Assembly: GCF_007713735.2 (NCBI RefSeq)
Contig: NZ_VMNW02000026.1
Coordinates: 1 to 64,000 of the forward strand
Direction of reading: 5' to 3'
DNA length: 64,000 nt
Source: Amycolatopsis acidicola
Lineage (GTDB): Bacteria; Actinomycetota; Actinomycetes; Mycobacteriales; Pseudonocardiaceae
The stretch's first letter is position 1. Every line of letters begins with the position of its first letter. Below are positions 36,762-47,000 of this stretch, one piece after another. Below the pieces are notes generated by a model. The model did not search any database, was not told the DNA's origin, and saw only the letters and a list, made by a program, of their open reading frames with translations. The translations under genes were made by a program, and so were the position numbers.

Positions 36762-36896
36762 GGCTCCCGCGGCCCGGCGGGACCGGCGCGGCAACGGGGC
36801 GCGGCTGCGGCGATGAGGCGGCACGCGCGCAGCCGCTACGGCGGCGAGGCTCCCGCGGCCCGGCGGGACCGGCGCGGCAACGGGGCGCGGCTGCGG
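36762..36896. repeat. 49-bp perfect direct repeat
   Basis: Copies at 36762-36810 and 36848-36896, beginning GGCTCCCGCGGCCCGGCGGG and ending GCGGCTGCGG, are identical. The 37-bp intervening segment differs. Confidence 0.9.
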
Positions 36897-37289
36897 CAGA
36901 GAGGCCGCGCGGCAGCGGGGCATGGTGGTCGAGCTGTGGTGGTGAGGCGGCGGGGCACGGCGATGGTGCTGCGGCTGATGCTGCGAGGCGGCAGTAGGGG
37001 CTGGTCGGCGCGAGGCGATGGATGGGGCCCGTGGCGGTGAGGCAACGGCGGAGGCGCGCGGGTGACGCGGCGGCGATGGTGGTGGTGGTGGGCTGCGGGT
37101 CGTGGGGCAACGGATGTGGGCTGCGGTGAAGGCGCTGCGTTAGTGAGGCGGCAGCGAGCCTGCGGGCGCAGGGGTTGCGGTGGTGGTCGATGGGTGGCTT
37201 CATCGAGCGCGGGCCCCATGAACACCAGCTGGCCACACGCGAAGAACTGAACCCGGCGTTGGCGTGGCGGCGGCACTAATCTGTGCGCC

Positions 37290-38732
37290 GTGAGCTGGGA
37301 CTGGTTCACGGATCCGGATTACTGGGCGTCACGGCTGGCGTTCCAGAGAGTGCTCGCTGCGCTCTACCTCATCGCCTTTCTCGTGGCGGTGAACCAGTTC
37401 CGGGCGTTGATCGGCACGAATGGGCTGCTGCCCGTGCCGCGGTTCGTGCGGCGGGTGCCCTTCCGGCGGGCGCCCAGCGTCTTCCAGTTCCACTACTCGG
37501 ATCGCTTCTTCGCCGCAGTCGCGTGGACCGGGGCGGTGATCTCGGCCGCGCTGGTGCTCGGACTGTGCGATTCGGTGCCCGTCTGGGCCTCGATACTGGT
37601 GTGGGCGGCGCCGTGGGTGCTGTACCAGTCGATCGTCAACGTCGGGCAGATCTGGTACTCGTTCGGCTGGGAATCCTTGTTGCTGGAAACGGGTTTCCTC
37701 GCGATTTTCCTCGGCCCAGCAGATACCGCGCCGCCGGTGCCGGTGCTGTGGCTGCTGCTGTGGGTGCTGTTCCGGGTGGAGTTCGGCGCCGGGATGATCA
37801 AGATGCGGGGAGCCCCGTGCTGGCGCGACCTGACCTGCCTGTACTACCACCACGAAACCCAGCCCATGCCCGGCCCGCTGAGCTGGTACTTCCACCATCT
37901 GCCCAAACCGCTGCACAGGCTGGAGGCATTGGCCAGCCACGCGACCCAGCTGGTGGTGCCGTTCGCGCTGTTCGCCCCGCAGCCCGCCGCAGGCATCGCC
38001 GCATTGCTCATACTCGTCACGCAGGCATGGCTCGTCGCCAGCGGCAACTTTTCCTGGCTCAACCTCCTCACCATGACTCTCGCACTGTCCGCTTTGGACA
38101 GTCATTTGCTCCCGTTTTCCGCTCCCACGCTGGCGGAACCGCCGTTGTGGGACCGGGTGCTGATCCTCGTCGTGACCGCGCTGCTGCTCGTGCTGAGCTA
38201 CCGGCCCGCGCGGAACCTGTTCTCGGGCAAGCAACTCATGAACTACAGCTTCGACCGGCTGCACCTGGTGAACACCTACGGCGCGTTCGGCACCGTGACC
38301 CAGATCCGGCACGAGGTGGTGATCGAAGCCACCGACGAACCGGAGCTCGGGCCGGACACGGTGTGGCGCGAGTACGAGTTCAAAGGCAAACCGGGCGATC
38401 CGCGACGGCGGCCACGGCAGATCGCGCCGTACCACCTGCGGCTGGACTGGATGATGTGGTTCGCCTCGCTGTCCTCCAGCTACGCCGACGCCTGGCTGGA
38501 GCCCCTCGCGGAGAAGCTGCTCGCCGCCGACCCGGAAACCCTCAAACTCCTGCGGCACGACCCCTTCGAGGGCCGGCCGCCGACTTTCCTGCGGGCACGG
38601 CTCTTCCGCTACCGGTTCACGACTCCCGCCGAACGCCGCGCCACCGGCGAGTGGTGGGTGCGCACGCCACGCGGCCCGGCCTTGCGCGCGGGACGACTCG
38701 GCCCGGACGGCGCCGCCGTCGCCGCCGAGTGA
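37290..38732 (+). CDS. Lipase maturation factor family membrane protein
   Basis: The 480-residue protein starts MSWDWFTDPDYWASRLAFQR and has about 8-10 predicted helices in its first 320 residues, followed by a C-terminal globular domain (about 350-470) with WREYEFKGKPGD and APYHLRLDWMMWFA. These are hallmarks of the LMF1/LMF2 family, vertebrate members of which help fold lipases in the endoplasmic reticulum. The bacterial role is unknown. It has low-complexity spacers on both sides. Confidence 0.88.
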   Translation: MSWDWFTDPDYWASRLAFQRVLAALYLIAFLVAVNQFRALIGTNGLLPVPRFVRRVPFRRAPSVFQFHYSDRFFAAVAWTGAVISAALVLGLCDSVPVWASILVWAAPWVLYQSIVNVGQIWYSFGWESLLLETGFLAIFLGPADTAPPVPVLWLLLWVLFRVEFGAGMIKMRGAPCWRDLTCLYYHHETQPMPGPLSWYFHHLPKPLHRLEALASHATQLVVPFALFAPQPAAGIAALLILVTQAWLVASGNFSWLNLLTMTLALSALDSHLLPFSAPTLAEPPLWDRVLILVVTALLLVLSYRPARNLFSGKQLMNYSFDRLHLVNTYGAFGTVTQIRHEVVIEATDEPELGPDTVWREYEFKGKPGDPRRRPRQIAPYHLRLDWMMWFASLSSSYADAWLEPLAEKLLAADPETLKLLRHDPFEGRPPTFLRARLFRYRFTTPAERRATGEWWVRTPRGPALRAGRLGPDGAAVAAE

Positions 38733-39093
38733 AGCGGAGCGGGGACACGCTGCGGCGGAATCGCACGACGGAACGACGGAACTGCGCGACCGTGCTGCCT
38801 CGCGACCGCGCCCCGAGGCAGCACAATCGCGCGGCACGGCGGCACGGCGGCACAACCTCTTGGCAGTGCGGCGAGGCGACATGGCAGCGGGGCGGTATGA
38901 CGGCATGACGCCACCAGAGGGTGGCCGCGTGACGGCGCGGTCACGTAGCAACGGGGGCGGCATGGCAGCGCATTGCAGGGCACGGCAGCGCGGCGGCACG
39001 AAGGCATGGCGGCGCGTGGCGCCACAACAGCGTGGCGGCCTGAGGATGGATGTGCCGTGTCAGTAATCTCGGATCAGTGATCCGGTGGGCGGG
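38733..39093. other. Low-complexity spacer between convergent genes
   Basis: This 361-bp region between the LMF gene and recX (tail to tail) holds repeated GGCACGGCGG-like words and a hairpin at 38792-38824. I see no gene. Confidence 0.75.
38792..38824. terminator. Hairpin downstream of the LMF gene, possible terminator
   Basis: GTGCTGCCTC (38792-38801) pairs perfectly with GAGGCAGCAC (38815-38824) around a 13-nt loop. No T-run follows, so termination is uncertain. Confidence 0.5.
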
Positions 39094-39630
39094 TCAGTCA
39101 CTCACCGCGTCGTCGAGGAGGGTGGATTCGGCGCCTGCGTTCTTCAGCTCGTCCCGGACCACGGCGTACGCGAGGCCCTGCGGATATCCCTTGCGCGCCA
39201 ACGTCCCCAGCAGACGGCGGGTGGCCGTCTGCTCGTCCACCGAGGTCATCGACCGCATCCGTTTGCGGACCAGTTCCCTGGCCCGCTGCTCCTCGGACTC
39301 GCGGTCGATCTCCCCCGCTGCTTGGGCGGCGACCTCACTGTCGACGCCCTTCCGCTTCAGCTCGGCGACCAGCGCGGTGCGCGCCAGGCCCTGGTACGCA
39401 TGCCGCGAACGCACCCACTGCTCGGCGAACGCCGCGTCGTCCACCAGGCCGGAGCTGTCCAGCTTACCCACCATGCGCTCGGCGAGCTCGTCCTCGAAAC
39501 CCTTGCGCCGCAAGGCTTTACGCAGCTCGTCCTTCGTGCGCGCCCGGACGGCCAAGAGGTCGAAACAGACCTCTTTGGCCTTCTTCCACGCCTCCTCCGG
39601 CGACAGCTCCGCCGGATCGACCTTCGCCAT
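39094..39630 (-). CDS. recX: RecX, regulator of RecA
   Basis: RecX binds RecA filaments and limits their activity. The 178-residue all-helical protein has RecX repeats such as VCFDLLAVRARTKDELRKALRRKGF, GLVDDAAFAEQWVRSRHAYQGLA and LARKGYPQGLAYAVVRDEL. The start at 39630 (MAKVDPAEL) follows the recA stop by 25 bp, so it is probably on the recA transcript and SOS-induced with it. Confidence 0.95.
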   Translation of the reverse strand: MAKVDPAELSPEEAWKKAKEVCFDLLAVRARTKDELRKALRRKGFEDELAERMVGKLDSSGLVDDAAFAEQWVRSRHAYQGLARTALVAELKRKGVDSEVAAQAAGEIDRESEEQRARELVRKRMRSMTSVDEQTATRRLLGTLARKGYPQGLAYAVVRDELKNAGAESTLLDDAVSD

Positions 39631-39655
39631 ACCTCTCGCTTTTCCGCGCGAACCC

Positions 39656-40699
39656 TCAGAACTCGACCGGCGCCGGGGCGGTGTCCTCGGCGTCGAGCTG
39701 GGCGCCGATCCCCAGCTTCTCCTTGATCCGCTTCTCGACCTCGTTGGCGATGTCCGGGTTGTCGAGCAGGAACTTCCGCGCGTTCTCCTTGCCCTGCCCC
39801 AGCTGATCGCCCTCGTACGTGTACCAGGCGCCGGACTTGCGCAGGATGCCCTGGTCGACACCCATGTCGATGAGCGAACCCTCGCGGGAGACGCCCTTGC
39901 CGTAGAGGATGTCGAACTCGGCCTGCTTGAAGGGCGGGGCGACCTTGTTCTTCACGACCTTGACCCGGGTGCGGTTGCCGACCGCGTCCCCGCTGTCCTT
40001 CAGTGTTTCGATGCGGCGGACGTCGAGCCGGACCGAGGCGTAGAACTTCAGCGCCTTACCACCGGTGGTGGTCTCCGGGGAGCCGAACATGACGCCGACC
40101 TTCTCGCGCAGCTGGTTGATGAAGACCGCGGTGGTGCCGGAGTTGGCCAGCGCACCGGTGATCTTCCGCAGGGCCTGGCTCATCAGGCGGGCCTGCAGAC
40201 CCACGTGCGAGTCACCCATCTCGCCCTCGATCTCGGCGCGGGGCACCAGCGCGGCCACCGAGTCGATCACCAGGATGTCCAGCGCGCCGGAGCGGATCAG
40301 CATGTCCGCGATCTCCAGCGCCTGCTCACCGGTGTCCGGTTGAGAGACCAGCAGCGCGTCGGTGTCCACCCCGAGCGCCTTGGCGTACTCCGGGTCGAGC
40401 GCGTGCTCCGCGTCGATGAAGGCCGCGATGCCGCCCGCCTTCTGCGCGTTGGCCACCGCGTGCAGGGCGACCGTGGTCTTACCGGAGGATTCCGGGCCAT
40501 AGATCTCGACGACGCGGCCGCGGGGCAGGCCCCCGATGCCGAGCGCGATGTCCAGCGCGATGGCGCCGGTGGGGATCACGGCGATCGGCGCGCGGCCCTC
40601 GTCCCCGAGGCGCATCACCGATCCCTTGCCGTACTGCTTGTCGATCTGGGCGAGCGCGAGCTCGAGCGCCTTGTCCTTGTCGGGTGCTGCTGCGGGCAT
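39656..40699 (-). CDS. recA: RecA recombinase
   Basis: RecA performs strand exchange and triggers LexA self-cleavage. The 347-residue protein has Walker [10 protein letters not shown] (68-76), the [11 protein letters not shown]alker B and the loops [12 protein letters not shown] and [23 protein letters not shown] (partly by position). No intein interrupts it, unlike M. tuberculosis RecA. The start at 40699 ([10 protein letters not shown]) is preceded by GAGGTGG; longer frames upstream cross the promoter. A LexA box lies at 40843-40858. Confidence 0.98.
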   Translation of the reverse strand: MPAAAPDKDKALELALAQIDKQYGKGSVMRLGDEGRAPIAVIPTGAIALDIALGIGGLPRGRVVEIYGPESSGKTTVALHAVANAQKAGGIAAFIDAEHALDPEYAKALGVDTDALLVSQPDTGEQALEIADMLIRSGALDILVIDSVAALVPRAEIEGEMGDSHVGLQARLMSQALRKITGALANSGTTAVFINQLREKVGVMFGSPETTTGGKALKFYASVRLDVRRIETLKDSGDAVGNRTRVKVVKNKVAPPFKQAEFDILYGKGVSREGSLIDMGVDQGILRKSGAWYTYEGDQLGQGKENARKFLLDNPDIANEVEKRIKEKLGIGAQLDAEDTAPAPVEF

Positions 40700-40842
40700 G
40701 GATTCCACCTCGCTGGTCGGAGCCTGTGGGGCTTGGTTGCTGTTTTGAGCTGTTGGGCCCGACACTACGGGCGGGGGCCGACAGTTTCGGACCGTGGCGA
40801 TCAATCTGTGGACAGCCGACCCCGATGTGCACAACACGATAG

Positions 40843-40858
40843 CCGAACACCTGTTCGA
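40843..40858. promoter_or_regulatory. LexA (SOS) box of recA
   Basis: CCGAACACCTGTTCGA matches TCGAAC-N4-GTTCGA with one change, 144 bp upstream of the recA start. Confidence 0.85.
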
Positions 40859-40946
40859 CGCAAGGACTGACACACCCTCGTCGCGGATTTTTCCGCGCAA
40901 GCCGTCAGCGGCGTTCGACCAGTGACGTTCGGCCAGCGGCGTTCGG

Positions 40947-41141
40947 TCAGCGGCGTTCGGCCGGCACGTCGAAGGCCTGGCACACCTCACGCCAGATCTC
41001 CTTCGCGGACAGCCCCGCGGCCAGCGCCTCGTCCACTGTCCTGCCGCCGAGCGAACTGAACACGTGGTCCTTGGCCATCGTCTCGGCGCGGACGGGGCCG
41101 AACTCGTCGGACATCAACCTTCGGAAAACGGTGATACGCAT
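40947..41141 (-). CDS. DUF3046 small protein
   Basis: The 64-residue protein [15 protein letters not shown] to [15 protein letters not shown] is a typical DUF3046 member, found immediately upstream of recA in actinobacteria. Function unknown. It lies upstream of the LexA box, so it is probably outside the SOS promoter. Confidence 0.9.
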   Translation of the reverse strand: MRITVFRRLMSDEFGPVRAETMAKDHVFSSLGGRTVDEALAAGLSAKEIWREVCQAFDVPAERR

Positions 41142-41168
41142 CGGGACCAGCGTAGCTACCCTGGATCG

Positions 41169-41279
41169 ATGGACGGCTCCCAGAGCGGCTGGCTGCTCAC
41201 GATCGCTTCGATCCTCACCCTGATCGCGGCGATCGTGGTGGCGTTGGGCGCGCTCTGGTCGATGCGCAAGCGCAAGTGA
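41169..41279 (+). CDS. Tiny single-helix membrane protein
   Basis: A 36-residue ORF starting with ATG encodes WLLTIASILTLIAAIVVALGALWSMRKRK: one transmembrane helix with a basic tail. Hydrophobic composition and codon use look real in a region where random frames are Arg/Ala/Gly-rich, but the ribosome-binding site is weak. Existence is likely but not certain. Confidence 0.5.
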   Translation: MDGSQSGWLLTIASILTLIAAIVVALGALWSMRKRK

Positions 41280-41297
41280 TTCCCATTCCCCGAAAAT

Positions 41298-41312
41298 GAG
41301 AATATCATTCTC
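41298..41312. promoter_or_regulatory. AT-rich inverted repeat before the hydrolase gene
   Basis: GAGAAT-ATC-ATTCTC is a perfect 6-3-6 inverted repeat in an otherwise GC-rich region, 36 bp upstream of the hydrolase start. It resembles operators of TetR or Fur/Zur-type repressors. Confidence 0.5.
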
Positions 41313-41348
41313 TCCCAGTGTCGATCACCGGCGGAGAGGACGGCGGGC

Positions 41349-42098
41349 ATGGCGACATTCGTGCTGGTGCACGGCGGAGGCCACGGCGGCTGGTGCTACC
41401 AGCCTCTCGTCGGGGTGCTCCGCGAGGCGGGCCACGAGGTATACGCCCCGACGCTGACCGGCCTCGGCGAACGGTCCCATCTGCTCGGCCCGCACGTGGA
41501 CCTCGGCCTGCACATCGAGGACATCGCGGCCGTGCTGCGCTACGAAGACCTGCGCGATGTCGTCCTCGTCGGGCACAGCTACGGCGGGATGGTGATCACC
41601 GGCGCCGCGGACAGGGCGGCCGAGCGCGTGGGCAAGCTGGTCTATCTGGACGCGGCGACCCCGGCCGGCGGGCAGTCGCTCGTGGACATCGCGGGCCCGA
41701 TCATGAACGAGGCCCGCAAGCACGGGAAGGTGGTCGACGGGATCGAACTGGTCCTGCTGCCGTCGCCGGGCGCGGGCGCCTTCTACGGCCCGGCCGACCC
41801 GGATGTGGTGGCGTGGATGGACGAACGGCTGACGGCTCATCCCTGGCCCTGCTTCGAGCAGCCGCTCGAACTCACCGACGAGGACGCGCTGCGGGCGATC
41901 CCGCAGTACCACGTCGTGTGCACCAGCACGCTCGCCACGAGGGACCCGGAACTCGTCGCCGGGGCCAGGAAAGCGGGCAGGCTCTGGGACATCGACACCG
42001 GGCACGACCTGATGATCACCGAACCACGCGCCGTCGCCGACGCGCTGCTGGAGATCGCGGCGGCTCAGGTCCCCGGCTGGACGGTCTGTTCGAAGTAG
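41349..42098 (+). CDS. Alpha/beta hydrolase (esterase type)
   Basis: The 249-residue enzyme has the oxyanion region VLVHGGGHGGWCY (5-17), the nucleophile elbow GHSYGG (about Ser77) and the catalytic His in DTGHDLMI. It resembles plant methylesterase/hydroxynitrile lyase-like and bacterial esterases; the substrate is unknown. There is no signal peptide. Its end overlaps the Hsp70-like gene (convergent) by 34 bp. Confidence 0.85.
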   Translation: MATFVLVHGGGHGGWCYQPLVGVLREAGHEVYAPTLTGLGERSHLLGPHVDLGLHIEDIAAVLRYEDLRDVVLVGHSYGGMVITGAADRAAERVGKLVYLDAATPAGGQSLVDIAGPIMNEARKHGKVVDGIELVLLPSPGAGAFYGPADPDVVAWMDERLTAHPWPCFEQPLELTDEDALRAIPQYHVVCTSTLATRDPELVAGARKAGRLWDIDTGHDLMITEPRAVADALLEIAAAQVPGWTVCSK

Positions 42099-43915
42099 TC
42101 GGCCAGTTTCGACGCCGTGAGCGGGGCCTGGTCGCTGCCCGTCTTCTGGTAGACGACCCCGGCCAGCGGGCGGTCGGCCACGCTGAACACCAGCACCGCC
42201 GACGTCCGCCCGGACGCCGCGGAGTAGCTGCCCGACAGGCCGTTCCCCTTCCACGGCGCCTGGATCTGGTCCCCGCCAACGGAACTGAGCAGCCGGTCGG
42301 TGTACTCCTTGATCGTCGCCGCGCTGGTGCCGTGCAAATAGGTCACCTGCGCCCCGGCGAGCGCGGGCGCCGAGCACGTGGCCAGCACCCCGATGTCCTG
42401 CCCGGACGGCGGGGCGATGTCCCCGCTGCCCGCGCCCGCGGCGCACTGGCTGGTGTCGGCGACGTCGCCTGCCAGCTGGCGCATGCAGCTGGTGAAGCCC
42501 TTCGAATCGGCCTGGCCGGGCTGTTTGCACTGGTCGGCGCTGAGCGTGGTGGCCGAGGAGCTCGACGGCCACAACGCGTACGTCAGCCCGCCGGCGAGCA
42601 GCACGACCACAGCGGCGACGATCCCGATGACGAGCTTCTTCTTGCCGCCCTTGGGTTTCGGCGGCGCCTGCGCCGGCAGGCTCGGGAAGTTCGACGGGTA
42701 CTGCTGGTAGTTCGGGTACCCGCCGGGCGGGGTCCCGGGCACGTTCGCGACCTGCGGCGGGGCGTACGAATGCGGCGGCGGCGGTGCCGGCGGGACGCCG
42801 GTGGCGGCGACCTGCCCCTCCACGTTCTGGGTGCGCATGCTGATGCCGTCGCCGTTCACGTGGTGCGCGCCGAGCGCGACCGCCGTCTCCGGCTGGTCGA
42901 GGCTGGCTGGGACGACGCCGAGCTTCTCCGAGATCATCGCGCCCACCAGCGGCAGCCGGCTGGAGCCGCCGACAAGGTAGATGCCGACGAGCCGGTCCGG
43001 GGAGAGCCCGGCGGCCTGCACGGTGCGCGACAACAGCTCGACGCTGCGCAGCATCGCCGGGCGGACGAGCGCCTCCAGCTCGCCGCGCGTGACCAGCACA
43101 TCGGTGAACGGCTCGGGCATCGGCACCTCTGTCTGCGGGTGCCGTGACAGGGATTCCTTGGCCGCCTTGACGTCTTCCTGCAACGCGCGGCGCGTGCGCC
43201 GGTCCGCCGTCGACTCCGGGCGCAGCAGGCGCTGCCAGCGCTGCGGGTCGCGGTGCGAGACCTCGCGACCAACGTGCACCATCAGCGCCTGGTCCACGTC
43301 GAGGCCGCCGAGGTCGGGCAGGCCGTCCTCGGCCAGCACGGTGAACCCGTTCTGGGTCGCGCCGACCACCGCGACGTCAAAGGTGCCCGCGCCGAGGTCG
43401 TACACCGCCAGCGCCTGGCCCGGCGCGAGCGTTCGGCCGGGGAAGGACGCGAAATGCGCGGCCGCGGCGACCGGCTCCGGCACGAGGTGGATCGGGCCCT
43501 TGATGCCCGCCAGCCGCGCCGCGGACAGCAGCACGTTGCGGCGCACCGGGCCCCACTGCGCGGGGTGGGTGAGCCGGACCTCGTCCGGCTGCTCCCCGCC
43601 GAGCTGGCGCGTGGTCTCGTCCAGCACCCGGCGCAGCACCGCGGCCAGCGTCTCGTTCACCGGCACGATGTCCTGGCCCAGCAACAGGGTCTGCTCGTCG
43701 ACCCGGCGTTTGGGGTTGGGCTCGAACCTCGTCGGGTCGAGGCGGGCGCGGCGCTCGGCGTCGCGGCCGACCATGAGGGTGCCGTCCTCCTCGGCGAACA
43801 CCGCCGTGGGCATGGTGGCCGAGCCGTCCACCTCCACCACGCGCGGCGGCATGCCGTGCGCGGACAGCACGGCCACCGTGTTCGACGTTCCGAGGTCCAC
43901 GGACAGGATCCGCAC
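42065..43915 (-). CDS. Membrane-anchored Hsp70-like protein
   Basis: The 616-residue protein has an actin-like ATPase domain (about 1-360): ILSVDLGTSNTVAVL, VYDLGAGTFDVAVVG and GIYLVGGSSRLPLVG are the phosphate-1, phosphate-2 and adenosine motifs. The Hsp70 peptide-binding domain is absent. Instead there is a Pro-rich linker (about 395-425), one transmembrane helix (LVIGIVAAVVVLLAGGLTYAL, near 430) and an extracytoplasmic domain of about 165 residues with several cysteines (QCKQPG, SCMRQL, QCAAGA, TCSAPA). The start is a GTG at 43915 with GAGGGGAG upstream; the frame extends much further but without coding character. The protein could link cytosolic ATP hydrolysis to the cell envelope. Confidence 0.85.
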   Translation of the reverse strand: MRILSVDLGTSNTVAVLSAHGMPPRVVEVDGSATMPTAVFAEEDGTLMVGRDAERRARLDPTRFEPNPKRRVDEQTLLLGQDIVPVNETLAAVLRRVLDETTRQLGGEQPDEVRLTHPAQWGPVRRNVLLSAARLAGIKGPIHLVPEPVAAAAHFASFPGRTLAPGQALAVYDLGAGTFDVAVVGATQNGFTVLAEDGLPDLGGLDVDQALMVHVGREVSHRDPQRWQRLLRPESTADRRTRRALQEDVKAAKESLSRHPQTEVPMPEPFTDVLVTRGELEALVRPAMLRSVELLSRTVQAAGLSPDRLVGIYLVGGSSRLPLVGAMISEKLGVVPASLDQPETAVALGAHHVNGDGISMRTQNVEGQVAATGVPPAPPPPHSYAPPQVANVPGTPPGGYPNYQQYPSNFPSLPAQAPPKPKGGKKKLVIGIVAAVVVLLAGGLTYALWPSSSSATTLSADQCKQPGQADSKGFTSCMRQLAGDVADTSQCAAGAGSGDIAPPSGQDIGVLATCSAPALAGAQVTYLHGTSAATIKEYTDRLLSSVGGDQIQAPWKGNGLSGSYSAASGRTSAVLVFSVADRPLAGVVYQKTGSDQAPLTASKLADYFEQTVQPGT

Positions 43916-44015
43916 GGTTCTCCCCTCAAGACTTCCCAGGTCGGAAGCTGATGCTGCCATGCGCGAGCCCCGCACGGGCGCGGACCCACGGAAATTGTCG
44001 GTGGGTCGCGCGATG

Positions 44016-47000
44016 ATGGAGAGCGTGTCAGACGTGCTCGACCTGTTCTCACCCGCGACCAGGGATTGGTTCGCGGGTGCCTTCGCCGCGCCCACCGAAG
44101 CCCAGGCCGGGGCCTGGCGGGCGGCGCAGGCGGGTGAGCACGCGCTCGTCGTCGCGCCGACGGGTTCCGGCAAGACGCTCGCGGCCTTCCTCTGGGCGCT
44201 GGACGGGCTCGCTACCGGGCCGCCGCCCGAGTCCGCGGGCAAACGCTGCCGTGTGCTGTACGTCTCGCCGCTCAAGGCGCTCGCGGTGGACGTACAGCGC
44301 AACCTCCGGGCGCCGCTGGCGGGCATGTCGCAGGCCGCGCGCCGGCTCGGGGGCGTCCCGCCGGAGATCACGGTGGGCATGCGCACCGGGGACACGCCTG
44401 CTTCGGAGCGCCGCTCGTTCAACCGCACTCCGCCGGACATCCTGGTCACCACGCCGGAGTCGCTGTTCCTGATCCTCACGTCCTCCGCGCGGGAGTCACT
44501 GCGTGGCGTGGAAACGGTGATCGTCGACGAGGTGCACGCGGTGGCGGGCACCAAACGCGGCGCGCACCTGGCGGTCTCGCTCGAACGGCTGGACGGGTTG
44601 CTGCCGAAGCCCGCCCAGCGCATCGGGCTCTCCGCGACGGTCCGCCCGGTCGACGAGGTGAGCTCGTTCCTCGGCGGCGGGCGCCCGGTGCGCGTGGTGC
44701 AGCCGAAAACACCGAAGACGATCGAGGTGCGGGTCGAGGTTCCGGTGGAGGACATGGCCAATCTCGACGGGCCGTCGCCTTCGCCGCTGGAGTCGCTGGA
44801 CTCGCCGCCGATGCCGTCCGAGGGCGGGATCGGCACCCAGGAGGAGATCGCCGGTTCGGCGGTGAAGCGGCCGTCGATCTGGCCCGCGGTGGAGGAACGG
44901 GTGCTGGAGCTGATCCGGCAGCACCGGTCCACCATCGTCTTCGCGAACTCGCGACGGCTGACCGAAAGGCTCACCGCGCGGCTGAACGAGCTGGCCGCCG
45001 AGCACACCGAACTCGAGCCGGGGCAACGGTTTCCGGCCGAGGCGATCGGCGAGTCCGGGCTCACGACGGGTGTCGCGCCCACGGTCGCGAGGGCGCACCA
45101 CGGCTCGATGTCGCGAGAGCAGCGCACCCAGGTCGAGGAGGAGCTGAAGTCGGGGCGGCTGCCGTGCGTGGTCGCCACGTCCTCGCTCGAACTCGGCATC
45201 GACATGGGCGCGGTGGATCTCGTGGTGCAGATCGAGGCGCCGCCGACGGTCGCCTCCGGGCTGCAGCGCGTCGGCCGCGCGGGGCATCACGTGGGCGCGG
45301 TGTCCACCGGCGTGATGTTCCCGAAGTTCCGGGGTGACCTCGTGTCCTGCGCGGTGGTGTCCGAGCGGATGACCGAGGGCGCGATCGAGGCGGTGCGCTA
45401 TCCGCGCAACCCGCTGGACGTGCTGGCGCAGCACGTGGTTTCGATGGTGGCGGTCGAGCCGTGGACGGTCGAGGAGCTGGGCGCCGCGGTCCGCCGGTCG
45501 GCGCCGTTCGCGTCGCTCCCGGACGACGCGCTGCTGGCGGTGCTGGACATGCTGGCCGGCCGGTACCCGAGCGAGGAGTTCGGCGAGCTGCGACCGCGGA
45601 TCACGTGGGACAGGGTCACCGGGGAGCTGCGCGGCCGCCCCGGTTCGCAGCGGCTGGCGGTCACCTCGGGCGGCACGATCCCGGATCGCGGGCTGTTCAC
45701 GGTGATGACGCCGGGCAGCGAGGGCAAGTCCGGTTCACGGGTCGGCGAGCTGGACGAGGAGATGGTGTACGAGTCCCGCGTGGGGGACACGATCCTGCTC
45801 GGCACGTCCTCGTGGCGGGTCACCGACATCACGCACGACAGGGTCATCGTGGTGCCCGCGCCTGGCGAGCCGGCGCGGATGCCGTTCTGGAAGGGTGACG
45901 CGCCGGGCAGGCCGCTGGAGCTGGGCCGCGCGCTCGGCGCGTTCGTCCGCGAACTGTCCACTTCGGACGCCGAGGGCGCGCGCACGCGTGCCGAGGCGGC
46001 GGGGCTGGACGAGTGGGCGCGAGAGAACCTGTTGGCGTACCTGGACGAGCAGCGCGTGGCCACCAGGCACATCCCGAACGACCGCACGATCCTGCTGGAG
46101 CGCTTCCGTGACGAACTGGGCGACTGGCGGATAGTGCTGCATTCGCAGTTCGGCGCGCAGGTGAACGCGCCGTGGGCGCTGGCGATAGCGGCGCGGCTGC
46201 GGGAGAACCGCGGCGTGGACGCGCAGATCATGCACTCCGACGACGGGATGGTGCTGCGCCTGCCGGACGCGCTGGACGAGAACGGCGCCGAGGTCACCAT
46301 CGGGCCCGAGGACGTGCTGCTGGATCCGGAGGAGGTCGAGCAGCTGATCGTCGCCGAGGTCAGCGGGTCGGCGTTGTTCGCGGCGCGGTTCCGGGAGTGC
46401 GCGGCGCGTTCGCTGCTGCTGCCCCGGCGTGACCCGCGCCGGCGCACTCCCCTGTGGCAGCAACGGCAACGGGCTTCGCAGCTGCTGGCGGTGGCGGCGA
46501 AGTACGAGCGGTTCCCCGTCGTGCTGGAGGCGATGCGGGAATGCCTGCAGGACGTGTACGACGTCGGTGGCCTGCGCGAGCTGATGAAGGACGTGCGGGC
46601 GCGCCGGGTTCGGCTGGTGGACGTGGAGACGCCGTCCGCGTCGCCGTTCGCCCGCAGCCTGATGTTCGGCTACGTCGGCATGTTCCTGTACGAGACGGAC
46701 GCCCCACTGGCCGAGCGGCGCGCGGCGGCGCTGTCGCTGGATTCCGCGCTGCTGGCGGAACTCCTTGGCACGGAAGCGATCCGCGAGCTGCTCGATCCGG
46801 AGGCGGTGGCCGAGGTCGAGCGTTCGCTGCAGCGCCTCGATCCGGAGCGGCACGCCCGCAACGCCGAGGACGCGGCGGATCTGTTGCGGTTCCTGGGAGA
46901 TCTGACCGACGACGAGGCGGCGGCCCGCGGGATCGAGCCGGAGTGGCTGGCCGAGCTGGTCGGGCAGCGCCGGGTGATCCGGGTGCGGATCGCGGGCGAG

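Larger units (their letters stand above)
36615..37289. other. Low-complexity spacer with nested tandem repeats
   Basis: This 675-bp region holds no convincing gene. It is extremely GC-biased (GGCGGTGGCG-like runs). It contains three perfect 23-bp units (36667-36735) and a 49-bp direct repeat (36762-36810 and 36848-36896). Long open frames here are translations of the repeats (Ala/Arg/Gly). Confidence 0.8.
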
